Part shown: piece by piece, positions 52,443-60,221 of the stretch
How positions within the stretch are numbered: the first letter of the stretch is position 1
Layout of the letters: every line of letters begins with the position of its first letter
Made by a program: the position numbers and the translations under genes
The notes under the pieces: model-generated
Told to the model about the DNA's origin: nothing
Seen by the model: only the letters and a program-made list of their open reading frames with translations
The model's database searches: none
Assembly: GCF_014650035.1 (NCBI RefSeq)
Contig: NZ_BMUE01000007.1
Location: 62,001 to 126,000, forward strand
Direction: 5' to 3'
Length of the DNA stretch: 64,000 nt
Source of the DNA: Streptomyces lucensis JCM 4490
GTDB lineage: Bacteria; Actinomycetota; Actinomycetes; Streptomycetales; Streptomycetaceae

Positions 52443-52787
52443 ATGCCGGAGCAGGCCGCAGGCATGAGTCACCGTCCGGCGCCCGTGCACACGCACCCCG
52501 ACGACGTCCCGCTTCTGACCGCCCTGTCCGCGCTCGCGGATCCCGTGCGCATCCAGCTGATCCGCGACCTGGCCAGGCACCCCGACTGGGCGCTCAGCTG
52601 CAGCGGCTTCGACGTACCGGTCGGCCGGGCCGCGAAGAGCCACCACTTCTCCGTGCTGCGCGACGCCGGCCTTGTCGAACAGCGGGATCAGGGTCCCAAA
52701 AGGCTCAACCGGCTGCGCCGCGAGGAGTTCGACGCCCGCTTCCCCGGCCTCCTCGACCTGGTCCTGCGCGCCGACGACGGCGAGTAG
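52443..52787 (+). CDS. ArsR-family winged-helix regulator
   Basis: A 114-residue ArsR/SmtB-fold repressor. The HTH is LLTALSALADPVRIQLIRDL and, for recognition, GRAAKSHHFSVLRDAGLVEQ, followed by the wing RDQGPKRLNRLRREEFDARF. The single Cys in WALSCSGFDV may act in redox or electrophile sensing; canonical metal-site Cys pairs are absent. The ATG at 52443 follows GAGAAGGAGATCTTG. It is divergent from the quinone oxidoreductase gene, which it likely represses. Confidence 0.9.
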   Translation: MPEQAAGMSHRPAPVHTHPDDVPLLTALSALADPVRIQLIRDLARHPDWALSCSGFDVPVGRAAKSHHFSVLRDAGLVEQRDQGPKRLNRLRREEFDARFPGLLDLVLRADDGE

Positions 52788-53111
52788 CAGCGGCCGGCTC
52801 CGCCCCGCGGCCGTACGGCCACCGGGGCCGGCACGCCTCCACCGAAGACCTGCGAACCTCTGCGCACACCCAAGGCAGAGGGCGGCATCGTGCTCCCGCC
52901 GGCGGACGACTGGACCGTGAGCCCACGGTCTCATTCCCTTCGCGCGCTTGCGCCTCATGGGGGAGGTCCGCCGGCCCCGTGGAGGGATGTGACCACCGAA
53001 GGCGAGTGACAGCCTTCAGTCGTCGTTGTCGGCCTCACACAGGAGCCACCGCCACCTCATGCCCACCAGCACGCAGCCCCCGCCCCCGCACAGCTCTCGA
53101 CCGCCCTGCTC
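52788..53111. other. intergenic region, nothing supported
   Basis: 324 bases between the ArsR gene and the membrane-protein gene at 53112. I see no domain, hairpin or convincing promoter; overlapping Arg/Pro-rich frames are composition artefacts. Confidence 0.4.
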
Positions 53112-53660
53112 GTGCCCCTGTGGGCCCGGCGTGCGGCGGCGGCGACCCTGTGGACGTCCCTGCCCTCCGCGCTCTGGCGCCTCGCCGTGGCGCTCGGCGT
53201 CCCGGTCGGGCTGGCACGGTCCGAGTACGACGCGATGCTCATACCCGGCTGGGGTTACCTCATCCTGCCGTTGCTCTGCGCGGTGCAGGAGGCGCTGGCC
53301 TTCCTGACGCTCGGGCTGGTGCGGCCATGGGGTGAGACATGGCCGCGGTGGCTCCCCGGCCTGGGCGGCCGCCGCATACCCGTGCGGGCTGCCGTCATAC
53401 CCGCAGCGCTCGGAGCGTTCGCCTGCACGATCTACGGAGCGCTCTTCGTCTGGACGACGCTCCATGCCGACATGAAGATCACACGGTGGGGGGAGTGGGT
53501 GATGAACATCTGCTACGTCCCGATGGTGGCCTGGGGGCCGCTGCTGGCCGTCGTCACCGTGCACTACTACCGACGCCGCACGCGCAATGCTCCGGGCCGG
53601 AAGCCGGTTCCCGACCGTTCCCTCGTCCGGCAGGGGGAGACGAATCATTCCGGCGGTTGA
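53112..53660 (+). CDS. multi-pass membrane protein, paralog of the next gene
   Basis: A 182-residue protein with four hydrophobic segments, containing LGLVRPWGETWPRWLPGLGG followed by RRIPVRAAVIPAALGAFACT. The VRPWG...PRW.P...GRR.P motif is shared with the gene at 53696, so the two are related by duplication. The GTG at 53112 is the first start in the frame, though the N-terminus is uncertain. Function unknown. The two genes lie 35 bases apart on one strand. Confidence 0.68.
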   Translation: MPLWARRAAAATLWTSLPSALWRLAVALGVPVGLARSEYDAMLIPGWGYLILPLLCAVQEALAFLTLGLVRPWGETWPRWLPGLGGRRIPVRAAVIPAALGAFACTIYGALFVWTTLHADMKITRWGEWVMNICYVPMVAWGPLLAVVTVHYYRRRTRNAPGRKPVPDRSLVRQGETNHSGG

Positions 53661-53695
53661 CGCCGCCCTGCCGCGGCCGGGGCGATGCTCGCGGC

Positions 53696-54748
53696 ATGAA
53701 CGCTGACGGACGGACACCGAGGGCCCCATCGGGCACATGGTTGCGGCAGTGGCCCGGTTGGGCCGGCCCGGTGGCGGTGCTCTGGTCGGCGGCGTACACC
53801 GCGTTCGGCCTTGCCTGCGCGCTGAGCGGGACGGCGCTGTTCGGGGGCAGCGGCCGGGCTTCCATCGTGTTCGACTGGGCGGGCGTGACGCTGGGCGCGT
53901 TTGCGGCTGCCGTCTGCGGGGCGGTGCTGCGGTGTGGGCCCCGGCCGCTCCTGCGGGCGCTGCTCCGGGTGGCAGGTGGACTGGCTGCCGCCGCCGCGTT
54001 CGGCTTGCTCATGGACGTGATCACGCTGGTGTTCGGCGAGGGCGTGGACAGCTGGGCGGCTGCAGCGAACCACATGCTGGCAGCCGTCGGTGCACTGCTG
54101 CTCACGGCCACCGCCGTCTCCGACCGCCATCCGCCTGGCGGGACCACGGCGCCGGCACCGTCCTGTGCCCCCGTGGGGGTCCAGCTCACCGCATGCGCTG
54201 GGACCGTGGCCTTCCTCCCGTACGCCGCGATGAAGTTGATCTGGGCATGCGGGGGCACCTTCGCCGACGTGAGCAAGGAGGAGATGCTCGCGGTCTCCGA
54301 GCGCAACGGTGCCTCGGAAATATGGCTCACCCTGGAGTCATGGGGCCTGGACGCCACCGTTTTGCTGGCCGCGCTCGGCGTCTTCCTGCTCTGGGGCCTG
54401 GTCCGCCCCTGGGGCCAGGTGTTCCCCCGCTGGTCACCGCTTATCCGAGGCCGACGCGTTCCACGCTGGCTCCCCCTGGTCCCGGCCCTGATCGGTGCTG
54501 CCACCCTCGCTCCGTACGGTGTGCTAGGGCTCGGATACTGCGCGCTGGCCACAGCGGGCGTCGTGACGATGCGGCAGGGTGACTTCCACTCCCCGGGGGA
54601 CGCTCTGCTGGTCAGCTGGCCCGGCATGATCGCGTTCGCCGTCTACGGGGTGGCGCTGGCTGTCGCCGCCCGCTCGTACTGGCTTCGGACGCGTCCGATG
54701 GGTCAGGACGGCGCGGACGCTACCTGCCCTCCTCGCGTGCTTGCCTGA
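53696..54748 (+). CDS. multi-pass membrane protein of unknown function
   Basis: A 350-residue protein with about eight hydrophobic segments. The second half contains LLWGLVRPWGQVFPRWSPLI followed by RGRRVPRWLPLVPALIGAAT, the same motif as the shorter neighbour. The first half (GWAGPVAVLWSAAYTAFGLA, PLLRALLRVAGGLAAAAAFG) looks like an extra four-helix unit. The ATG at 53696 is the start. Its last 29 bases overlap the 3' end of the convergent gas vesicle-like gene. Confidence 0.75.
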   Translation: MNADGRTPRAPSGTWLRQWPGWAGPVAVLWSAAYTAFGLACALSGTALFGGSGRASIVFDWAGVTLGAFAAAVCGAVLRCGPRPLLRALLRVAGGLAAAAAFGLLMDVITLVFGEGVDSWAAAANHMLAAVGALLLTATAVSDRHPPGGTTAPAPSCAPVGVQLTACAGTVAFLPYAAMKLIWACGGTFADVSKEEMLAVSERNGASEIWLTLESWGLDATVLLAALGVFLLWGLVRPWGQVFPRWSPLIRGRRVPRWLPLVPALIGAATLAPYGVLGLGYCALATAGVVTMRQGDFHSPGDALLVSWPGMIAFAVYGVALAVAARSYWLRTRPMGQDGADATCPPRVLA

Positions 54749-55079
54749 AGGCGTCCGAGATGGTCTCCGCGGCGCCGGACAGGGCTCCCTTGGTCTTGCC
54801 GCGGGCACCGGACTCCGTGAGCTTCCCCGTGAGCTCGGTGAGGCCGGCCGGCTTGCGCGGCCCCGATTCGAGGTCGAGGCGGTTGCACGCCTCGGCGAAG
54901 CGAAGGTAGGTGTCGACGCTCGCGACCACGATCCTTATGTCGATCTTGAGTATCTCGATCCCGACAAGGGAGACACGCACGAACGCGTCGATCACCAGCC
55001 CGCGGTCGAGAATGAGCTCCAGAACGTCGTAGAGCCCACTGGAACCGCCACCGCCGCCCCGTTGAGTCGCCACGGTCAT
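54720..55079 (-). CDS. orphan gas vesicle protein, GvpA/GvpJ family
   Basis: A 119-residue protein whose core matches the gas vesicle shell family: LYDVLELILDRGLVIDAFVR, then VSLVGIEILKIDIRIVVASV and DTYLRFAEACNRLDL. A Gly-rich head (TVATQRGGGGGSSG) and a 40-residue helical tail suggest the GvpJ/S subgroup rather than the short GvpA. The usual gvpO, F, G, L and K genes are absent from the window, so no vesicle could be made from this locus alone. The ATG at 55079 is chosen; 55088 is possible. Confidence 0.85.
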   Translation of the reverse strand: MTVATQRGGGGGSSGLYDVLELILDRGLVIDAFVRVSLVGIEILKIDIRIVVASVDTYLRFAEACNRLDLESGPRKPAGLTELTGKLTESGARGKTKGALSGAAETISDAFRQAREEGR

Positions 55080-55333
55080 CGCGACCAACCCCTCGTCATC
55101 CGTTCCGGCCGGGTCACGTCCGCAGAACCCGCAGGCAGCGCGTGGGTCCTTCCCGCTGCCTGCCGCTGCTGCGACGCAGGCTTACCGCCTGCGGATGCCC
55201 CCACCACCTGTGACGAAACCCGGGTACCGGGTCGGCGTGGCAGGTCGCTCGGTCGCCGCCCCCGACGTGATGGCCGAGCCGGGGGCCCCGTGCTCCTCGA
55301 ATGAGCGCGAAGTCCCCTTGGTATGGTGCGCCG

Positions 55334-55762
55334 ATGTCAGCGATCAGACAGTTCCAGGTCACCTTCGACTGCGCGGAACCCGAGCGCCTCGCTCGCTTCT
55401 GGTGCGAGGTGCTGGGGTACGTCGTGCCGCCGCCACCGGACGGGTTCGCCACGTGGGGGGATTACAAGCGCTCTCAGCCACCCGAGCAGCGGGATTCGTG
55501 GTTCGCCTGCACTGATCCCTCAGATGTGGGCCCGCGACTGTACTTCCAGCGCGTCCCCGAGGGCAAGGCCGCCAAGAACCGGCTGCATCTTGACGTGCGG
55601 GTCGGCACCGGACTCGTGGGTGAGGAACGCCTCGCCGCCCTGGAGGCCGAATGCGCCCGGCTGGTCCCGCTCGGCGCGGTGCACGTGCGAACGCTGTACG
55701 ACGGCAATGACGCGTGCATCCCGATGCTGGACATCGAGGGCAACGAGTTCTGTCTCGACTGA
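55334..55762 (+). CDS. VOC-family protein (glyoxalase-like)
   Basis: A 142-residue protein of the glyoxalase-like group: QFQVTFDCAEPERLARFWCE, then VLGYVVPPPPDGFATWGDYK, YFQRVPEGKAAKNRLHLDVR with the metal-ligand His, and DIEGNEFCLD ending with the second ligand region. This subgroup is frequent in Streptomyces and of unknown substrate. The ATG at 55334 lies after a weak GGTGCGCC. It stands alone. Confidence 0.88.
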   Translation: MSAIRQFQVTFDCAEPERLARFWCEVLGYVVPPPPDGFATWGDYKRSQPPEQRDSWFACTDPSDVGPRLYFQRVPEGKAAKNRLHLDVRVGTGLVGEERLAALEAECARLVPLGAVHVRTLYDGNDACIPMLDIEGNEFCLD

Positions 55763-55924
55763 TCCCAGCCGAGGAGGCCTCGACGCGGCAGAACCCGGCC
55801 TCCGCCTGCTCGTCGCCTGAACCAGTCGTGCGGCAGAGCGACAACACGGAACGGAGGTTCACGTCCGAGGGGCACGCCGGGGCGATCGAGCGACCAGGAC
55901 CGCGGGAAGCGCCCGGCCGTGCGC

Positions 55925-57172
55925 TCAGGCGCGGACGGGCTCCGCTGCGGAGTCCGCGGCCGGTGCCACGGAGGCGACCACCCGGGTCGGACGCGGTGGC
56001 GTGCGGCGGTCCAGGCGCATCGCGACCGCGGCGAGGGCGATCGCGGTGACGGTCATGGCGGCGCCCGCCCAGGCGGTGGCGGAGAAGCCCAGGCCCGCGT
56101 CGATGACGGTGCCGCCCAGCCACGGGCCCCCGGTGTTGCCGAGGTTGAAGGCGGCCGTGGTGGTGGCTCCGGCCAGGGTGGGAGCGGCGCCGGCCACGTT
56201 GAACATGCGGGCGTTGAGGGCGGGGGCGGTGAAGAAGGCGGAGACGCCGAGCAGGAAGGACAGGGTGACCGCCACGGTCGCCGCGCCGGCCAGCAGGGCG
56301 AGGACCGTCAGGAAGACCGTCGAGGCGGTGATGCCCCAGATCATCACGCCGAACAGGTGCGCGTCGGCGACCCGGCCGCCGATGGTGGTACCGATGAGCG
56401 CGCCGACGCCGAAGAGGCCGAGGACCCACGGGACCCACTTCGAGTCCAGTCCGGCCACGTCCGTGAGCAGCGGCGACAGGTAGCTGAAGGCGCAGAAGAC
56501 GCCGCCGGCACCCAGCGCCGTGATGGCGATGGCGAGCCACACCTGACGGTCGCCGTAGATGCGCAGCTCGCGGCCGAGCGTCGGCCGTTCGGCGGGCAGC
56601 GGGATCCGGGGGATCCGCGCCAGAATGCCGACGAGGGCGACTGCGGAGGCCGCGCCGACCGACCAGAACGCGGAACGCCAGCCCAGGTGCTCGCCGAGGA
56701 ACGCACCGGCCGGCACGCCGAGGACATTGGCGATGGACAGCCCGCCGATCATGACAGCCATCGCGCGGGCCCGCTGGTTCTTGTCGACCATGGCGACGGC
56801 GACGGCCGCGCCGACCGCCCAGAAGCCGGCGCACGCGAGGGCCGAGACGATACGAGAGGCGAAGAGCAACTCGTAGGAGGGGGCGAGCGCGCCCGCGACC
56901 TGCCCGAGGCCGAAGAGGCTGATCAGCGCGATCAGGGTGGCGCGGCGCGGCAGCCGCAGGGTGCCCACGGCCAGCAGTGGTGCCCCGACGACCATGCCGA
57001 TCGCGAAGGCCGAGATGAGCAGGCCCGCCCGCGGGATGCTGACGTCCATGTCCTCGGCGATGGACCCCAGCAGTCCGGAGAGCATGAACTCGCTGGTGCC
57101 GAGCGCGAAGACGGACAGGCCGAGGATGTAGACGGCTACGGGCATGCGGGGTCGTGTGGCATCTGCAGGCAT
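55925..57172 (-). CDS. DHA1-type MFS exporter (Cmx/CmrA chloramphenicol-exporter-like)
   Basis: A 415-residue, 12-segment exporter. The opening MPVAVYILGLSVFALGTSEF followed by MLSGLLGSIAEDMDVSIPRA, with motif A-like GMVVGAPLLAVGTLRLPRRA and motif C-like VLGVPAGAFLGEHLGWRSAF, resembles actinobacterial Cmx/CmrA exporters. Chloramphenicol as the true substrate is only an inference. The ATG at 57172 is chosen; ATG 57145 is also possible. A perfect 11-bp hairpin lies about 60 bases upstream, and an IS element sits 167 bases from the start. Confidence 0.87.
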   Translation of the reverse strand: MPADATRPRMPVAVYILGLSVFALGTSEFMLSGLLGSIAEDMDVSIPRAGLLISAFAIGMVVGAPLLAVGTLRLPRRATLIALISLFGLGQVAGALAPSYELLFASRIVSALACAGFWAVGAAVAVAMVDKNQRARAMAVMIGGLSIANVLGVPAGAFLGEHLGWRSAFWSVGAASAVALVGILARIPRIPLPAERPTLGRELRIYGDRQVWLAIAITALGAGGVFCAFSYLSPLLTDVAGLDSKWVPWVLGLFGVGALIGTTIGGRVADAHLFGVMIWGITASTVFLTVLALLAGAATVAVTLSFLLGVSAFFTAPALNARMFNVAGAAPTLAGATTTAAFNLGNTGGPWLGGTVIDAGLGFSATAWAGAAMTVTAIALAAVAMRLDRRTPPRPTRVVASVAPAADSAAEPVRA

Positions 57173-57233
57173 GACATTCACCAACCCGCGTGGACACGAT
57201 CACATTCCCCATCTCACCGCTTCTGAGCGGCAG

Positions 57234-57261
57234 GCCGTCCCGGCTCACCTGCCGGGACGGC
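57234..57261 (-). promoter_or_regulatory. hairpin in the leader of the MFS exporter
   Basis: GCCGTCCCGGC pairs perfectly with GCCGGGACGGC around TCACCT, 62 bases before the exporter start. It could attenuate transcription or simply end upstream transcription. I found no clear leader peptide. Confidence 0.45.
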
Positions 57262-57342
57262 TCGAATCCCGCGACGGGACCGAGACGCCGTGATCCCCCC
57301 CGGATCAGTGGCAACCACCCGGCCGAACGCCGAACCGCCTAG

Positions 57343-58178
57343 AGGTTGTCCCGTAACCGGTGGGGCGGTTGGTGCGTTGGCTGGTCATGGGTGGGGTGAT
57401 CTCAGCAGATGATCCGAAGTGGATCGAGCCGTTTTCCGGGCTGACCGAGGTGCAGTTCGCCAGGCTGGTGGCGTTGGTTCGGCGTCGTGGAGGTGACGTT
57501 CAGCGCGGCCGTCCCTGGCGGCTGTCGTTGGAGGACCGGGTGTTGCTGGTGGCGACGTACTGGCGCACGAACCTCACGTTGCGGCAGGTGGCGCCATTGT
57601 TCGGGGTCTCGAAGTCGGCGGCCGACCGCATCCTCGACCACCTCGCACCTCTGCTGGCCCTCTCGCCGGCCCGTCGGCCGCGCAAGGACACCGTCTACAT
57701 CGTGGACGGCACCCTTGTGCCCACCCGCGACCGCAGCATCGCCGCCTCGAGCAAGAACTACCGGTACTCGACCAACCTTCAGGTCGTCATTGACGCCAAC
57801 AGCCGCCTGGTCGTGGCGATCGGCCTGCCGCTGCCCGGCAGCCGCAACGACTGCCGGGCGTTCACCGAATCCGGCGTCGACCGGGCCTGCCGCGGCACCC
57901 CGACCATCGCCGACGGCGGCTACCAGGGCACCGGCCTGCTCATCCCGCACCGCAAACGACGAGGTCAGACCCACCTCAGCCCACAACAGGAAGCGGAGAA
58001 CGCCGTCCACCGCCGGGCGCGAGCACGCGTGGAACACGCCCTGTCGCGGCTGAAGAACTGGAAGATCCTGCGGGACTGCAGACTCAAGGGCAACGGCGTT
58101 CACCAAGCCATGCTCGGCATCGCCCGGCTCCACAACCTGGCCCTCACCGGATAACTCACACCCCATACGGGACAACCT
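57343..58178 (+). mobile_element. complete IS5-family insertion sequence with CTAG target duplication
   Basis: The element is 836 bases long. Its 13-bp perfect terminal inverted repeats are AGGTTGTCCCGTA (57343..57355) and TACGGGACAACCT (58166..58178). CTAG flanks both sides (57339..57342 and 58179..58182), the 4-bp YTAR-type duplication typical of the IS5 group. It carries one intact transposase gene. The right-hand CTAG contains the TAG stop codon of the neighbouring minus-strand gene. Confidence 0.92.
57387..58154 (+). CDS. IS5-family DDE transposase
   Basis: A 255-residue transposase with an N-terminal HTH region (LSLEDRVLLVATYWRTNLTL, RQVAPLFGVSKSAADRILDH). The catalytic core is of the DDE_Tnp_4 type: first Asp in VYIVDGTLVPTRD, second in TIADGGYQGTGL and Glu in ARARVEHALSRLKNW. 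A single full-length frame suggests an active copy. The ATG at 57387 is chosen; the frame opens at 57360 inside the left end. It starts 44 bases from the left inverted repeat. Confidence 0.93.
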   Translation: MGGVISADDPKWIEPFSGLTEVQFARLVALVRRRGGDVQRGRPWRLSLEDRVLLVATYWRTNLTLRQVAPLFGVSKSAADRILDHLAPLLALSPARRPRKDTVYIVDGTLVPTRDRSIAASSKNYRYSTNLQVVIDANSRLVVAIGLPLPGSRNDCRAFTESGVDRACRGTPTIADGGYQGTGLLIPHRKRRGQTHLSPQQEAENAVHRRARARVEHALSRLKNWKILRDCRLKGNGVHQAMLGIARLHNLALTG

Positions 58179-58385
58179 CTAGCGGAACTCGTCATGGATT
58201 CTGAGGACGAACAGGGTGACCGCCACGAAGGTGCCGCCGGCCCATTTGACGATGTCCAGGGTCTCCGCGTTCAGCGTGGTGGCGATGAGAGCTGCCGCGA
58301 GCGCACCCACCATGCCCGCGAGAAGGGCGATGACAACCAGCCACGCGCGGTGAGGCGGTGCTACCGAAGGGGGAGGGGATGTCAT
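58179..58385 (-). CDS. small two-helix membrane protein next to the IS element
   Basis: A 68-residue protein with two membrane segments (AWLVVIALLAGMVGALAAAL and WAGGTFVAVTLFVLRI). Its TAG stop is part of the CTAG target duplication of the IS element, so the insertion happened exactly at the gene end and left the protein intact. The ATG at 58385 overlaps the TGA of the upstream 44-residue gene (ATGA), so the two are translationally coupled. No family recognised. Confidence 0.7.
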   Translation of the reverse strand: MTSPPPSVAPPHRAWLVVIALLAGMVGALAAALIATTLNAETLDIVKWAGGTFVAVTLFVLRIHDEFR

Positions 58386-58516
58386 GAGGCCCCGTCCCAC
58401 TGAGCGGTGACGGCACCGCTGATGCGCTGCTCGACCACTGGCGTGGCAGGGGTGAGCAGAAAGATCACCCCGTCGGTCCTCTGGCCGTCGTCGTAGATCG
58501 GGCTAGTATCTGCCAT
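58382..58516 (-). CDS. 44-residue micro-gene coupled to the membrane protein gene
   Basis: A 44-residue frame, MADTSPIYDDGQRTDGVIFL then LTPATPVVEQRISGAVTAQW. The ATG at 58516 has a good ribosome binding site (GGAGGAAGGAAG, 6 bases upstream), and its TGA overlaps the next ATG as ATGA. These signs make it a real gene despite its size. It is soluble and of unknown function. A 14-bp perfect inverted repeat lies 44 bases upstream. Confidence 0.68.
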   Translation of the reverse strand: MADTSPIYDDGQRTDGVIFLLTPATPVVEQRISGAVTAQWDGAS

Positions 58517-58559
58517 GAGGCTTCCTTCCTCCGTTCACTTGGGGGAGATGCTTCGCACC

Positions 58560-58608
58560 GGAGGAGTTTTCGGCCTCAAGCTGTGCCGGCTGGTCCGAAA
58601 ACTCCTCC
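58560..58608. repeat. 14-bp perfect inverted repeat with 21-base loop
   Basis: GGAGGAGTTTTCGG (58560..58573) and CCGAAAACTCCTCC (58595..58608) are perfectly complementary. The structure lies in the leader or promoter of the coupled micro-genes and contains TTTT/AAAA cores unusual for this DNA. It may be an operator or an RNA stem. The remaining bases to 58826 show only an unsupported 36-codon plus-strand ORF (58679..58789). Confidence 0.8.
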
Positions 58609-58826
58609 TTCTCTTGCGTCACGACGAGGACTCGCCCATCTAGGACCAGGAAAGTCCTTGCCCGTCACTGCGCCGGGCATGGCGCTCAGTTCTCGCGCCG
58701 AGCAAGCCCCTCCTGCCGTCGTCGGACAGTGGCGATTGTGCGCCTTGGCAGCCGATCCGCCCGACGGCATACTGCCGGAGCAAGACTGAGCGCGCCAAGG
58801 CGCGGGGGCGGTCGGTTGGGGGAGCG

Positions 58827-59117
58827 GTGACCTTTTTCGATCCGGTACGAACCTGGCGCAGGAGTTCCGTCTGCGAGGCTACCGATTGCGTGGAAGTCAG
58901 CCTGTGCGCCGATCGCATCGTCGTCCGGGACTCGAAACTCCCCGAAGGCTCATCACTTACCATCGCTCTCCCTGGTTGGCGATCGTTCATCTCGGCGATC
59001 AAGCGCGAGCGGGTGGGTATGTCCGAGAAATCAATTCACGTTGCGACAGGAGTCACCTCCCACTCCGTGATCGGTTTCGCGCACGTGTTCTCGACCTCCC
59101 AGAACGCCTCCAAGTAG
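58827..59117 (+). CDS. DUF397 domain protein with readthrough-like tail
   Basis: A 96-residue protein. Residues 8-62 are a DUF397 domain: VRTWRRSSVCEATDCVEVSL, then RIVVRDSKLPEGSSLTIALP and GWRSFISAIKRE. DUF397 proteins pair with Scr1-type HTH regulators, usually encoded directly downstream of them on the same strand. Here the partner HTH gene is on the opposite strand, and the last 27 codons of this gene (after about 59036) are antisense to its 3' end. The tail has no DUF397 similarity, suggesting that the original stop was lost. The GTG at 58827 follows TTGGGGGAGCG. Confidence 0.85.
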   Translation: MTFFDPVRTWRRSSVCEATDCVEVSLCADRIVVRDSKLPEGSSLTIALPGWRSFISAIKRERVGMSEKSIHVATGVTSHSVIGFAHVFSTSQNASK

Positions 59118-59887
59118 TCCTCGATGCTGCGCTGAACTCCGACGGTGGCCTTGTCACGGAGGATGACGCTGCCGTCGGGATTCTCCAGATACACCACAGG
59201 ACCCTGCCCCGTGCTGGGAAACTCGAAGATCACGTAAGGTGAGCGCAGCAGCGGATACAGCCCGACGCCGAACGGCACGACACCGATGCGTACATGCGGA
59301 AGCCGGCTCAACTCCCCGAGGTGTTCCAGCTGCGCGCGCATGACGGCCGGGGAGCCGACTACGCGCCTCAGGGCCGCTTCGTCGATCAGGAAGCGGAGCT
59401 CCGTCCCCTTGGAAGGCTGCAGCATCCGCTCCTGACGCCGCATCCGCAGTTCGAGGAGGTCTTCCTTCTCCGGCACGACGGAACGGGCGAGGACGGCGCG
59501 GGCGTACTCCTCTGTCTGCAGCAGCCCTGGGATGAACAAGATCTCGAAGTTGCGCACGATCGACGCGGACGCCTCGTAACCGAGGTAGGACTTGAAGCCC
59601 TCCGAGAGGAGCTGTCGATATTCCTGCCACCAGGGCTGACGCCGGGCCTCCTGGGCGCTGGCGAGCAACTCGGCGCCCGCCTCCTCGGAAACCCCGTAGA
59701 AATCGATCAATGCCCGCAGATCAGTGACGGAGATCTTCGTACGGCCCGACTCCAGACGCATCACCTTGGACAGGGACCAGACCATCTCCTCAGCCACCTC
59801 AGGCTGCGAGTACCCCGCCTCTTTGCGTGCTGCCCGCAACTGGGCACTCAGACGCTTACGAAGGTACATCGGATCGGCGTCGAGCAT
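59036..59887 (-). CDS. Scr1-type HTH regulator (XRE HTH plus DUF5753)
   Basis: A 283-residue regulator. An N-terminal XRE HTH (LSAQLRAARKEAGYSQPEVA, then LSKVMRLESGRTKISVTDLR) is followed by the DUF5753 domain: RQPWWQEYRQLLSEGFKSYL, ILFIPGLLQTEEYARAVLAR, ELRFLIDEAALRRVVGSPAV and RIGVVPFGVGLYPLLRSPYV. In Streptomyces these proteins control development and antibiotic production with a DUF397 partner. The ATG at 59887 is chosen since GAGGAG lies 6 bases upstream; ATG 59893 overlaps that site. The DUF397 gene overlaps it convergently by 82 bases. Confidence 0.92.
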   Translation of the reverse strand: MLDADPMYLRKRLSAQLRAARKEAGYSQPEVAEEMVWSLSKVMRLESGRTKISVTDLRALIDFYGVSEEAGAELLASAQEARRQPWWQEYRQLLSEGFKSYLGYEASASIVRNFEILFIPGLLQTEEYARAVLARSVVPEKEDLLELRMRRQERMLQPSKGTELRFLIDEAALRRVVGSPAVMRAQLEHLGELSRLPHVRIGVVPFGVGLYPLLRSPYVIFEFPSTGQGPVVYLENPDGSVILRDKATVGVQRSIEDYLEAFWEVENTCAKPITEWEVTPVAT

Positions 59888-60221
59888 GAACATCTCCTCA
59901 AGATGCCTGGAGTCGATGCGCAGCCAAGCTTTCTGACTCTGTGTAAGGCGGCAGGAGTCGTTAGGCTACGCGGACTTTTGCTACCTGTCACTATGCTCCC
60001 TCGACCGTTCATCGCGGGCCTGATCCGGACGGGACGAGAGAGTGACACCAGAGAAAAAACGAAACTTCCCAGGAGTTCTCTGGTGGCTCACGGGTAACGG
60101 ATTCACTCATTCGAGGGAATGGCTCGACAGAAGGTCATCTCGACTGTGTGGGTCCAGGGAGTACCGAACCTGTGGTTCCTGCAAGACGATTGGCCCTCCA
60201 AGCGTTACGAGAGGGCCGCGC
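59888..60221. other. intergenic region between HTH and lipoprotein genes
   Basis: 334 bases with the divergent promoters of the HTH and lipoprotein genes. It is the least GC-rich gap in this part of the window. I see no gene or strong dyad. The frame of the lipoprotein is open from 60042 but without a signal-like sequence before 60222. Confidence 0.45.

Noticed and set aside
58679..58789. 36-codon plus-strand ORF before the DUF397 gene
   Set aside because: No ribosome binding site and no family; too short to support.
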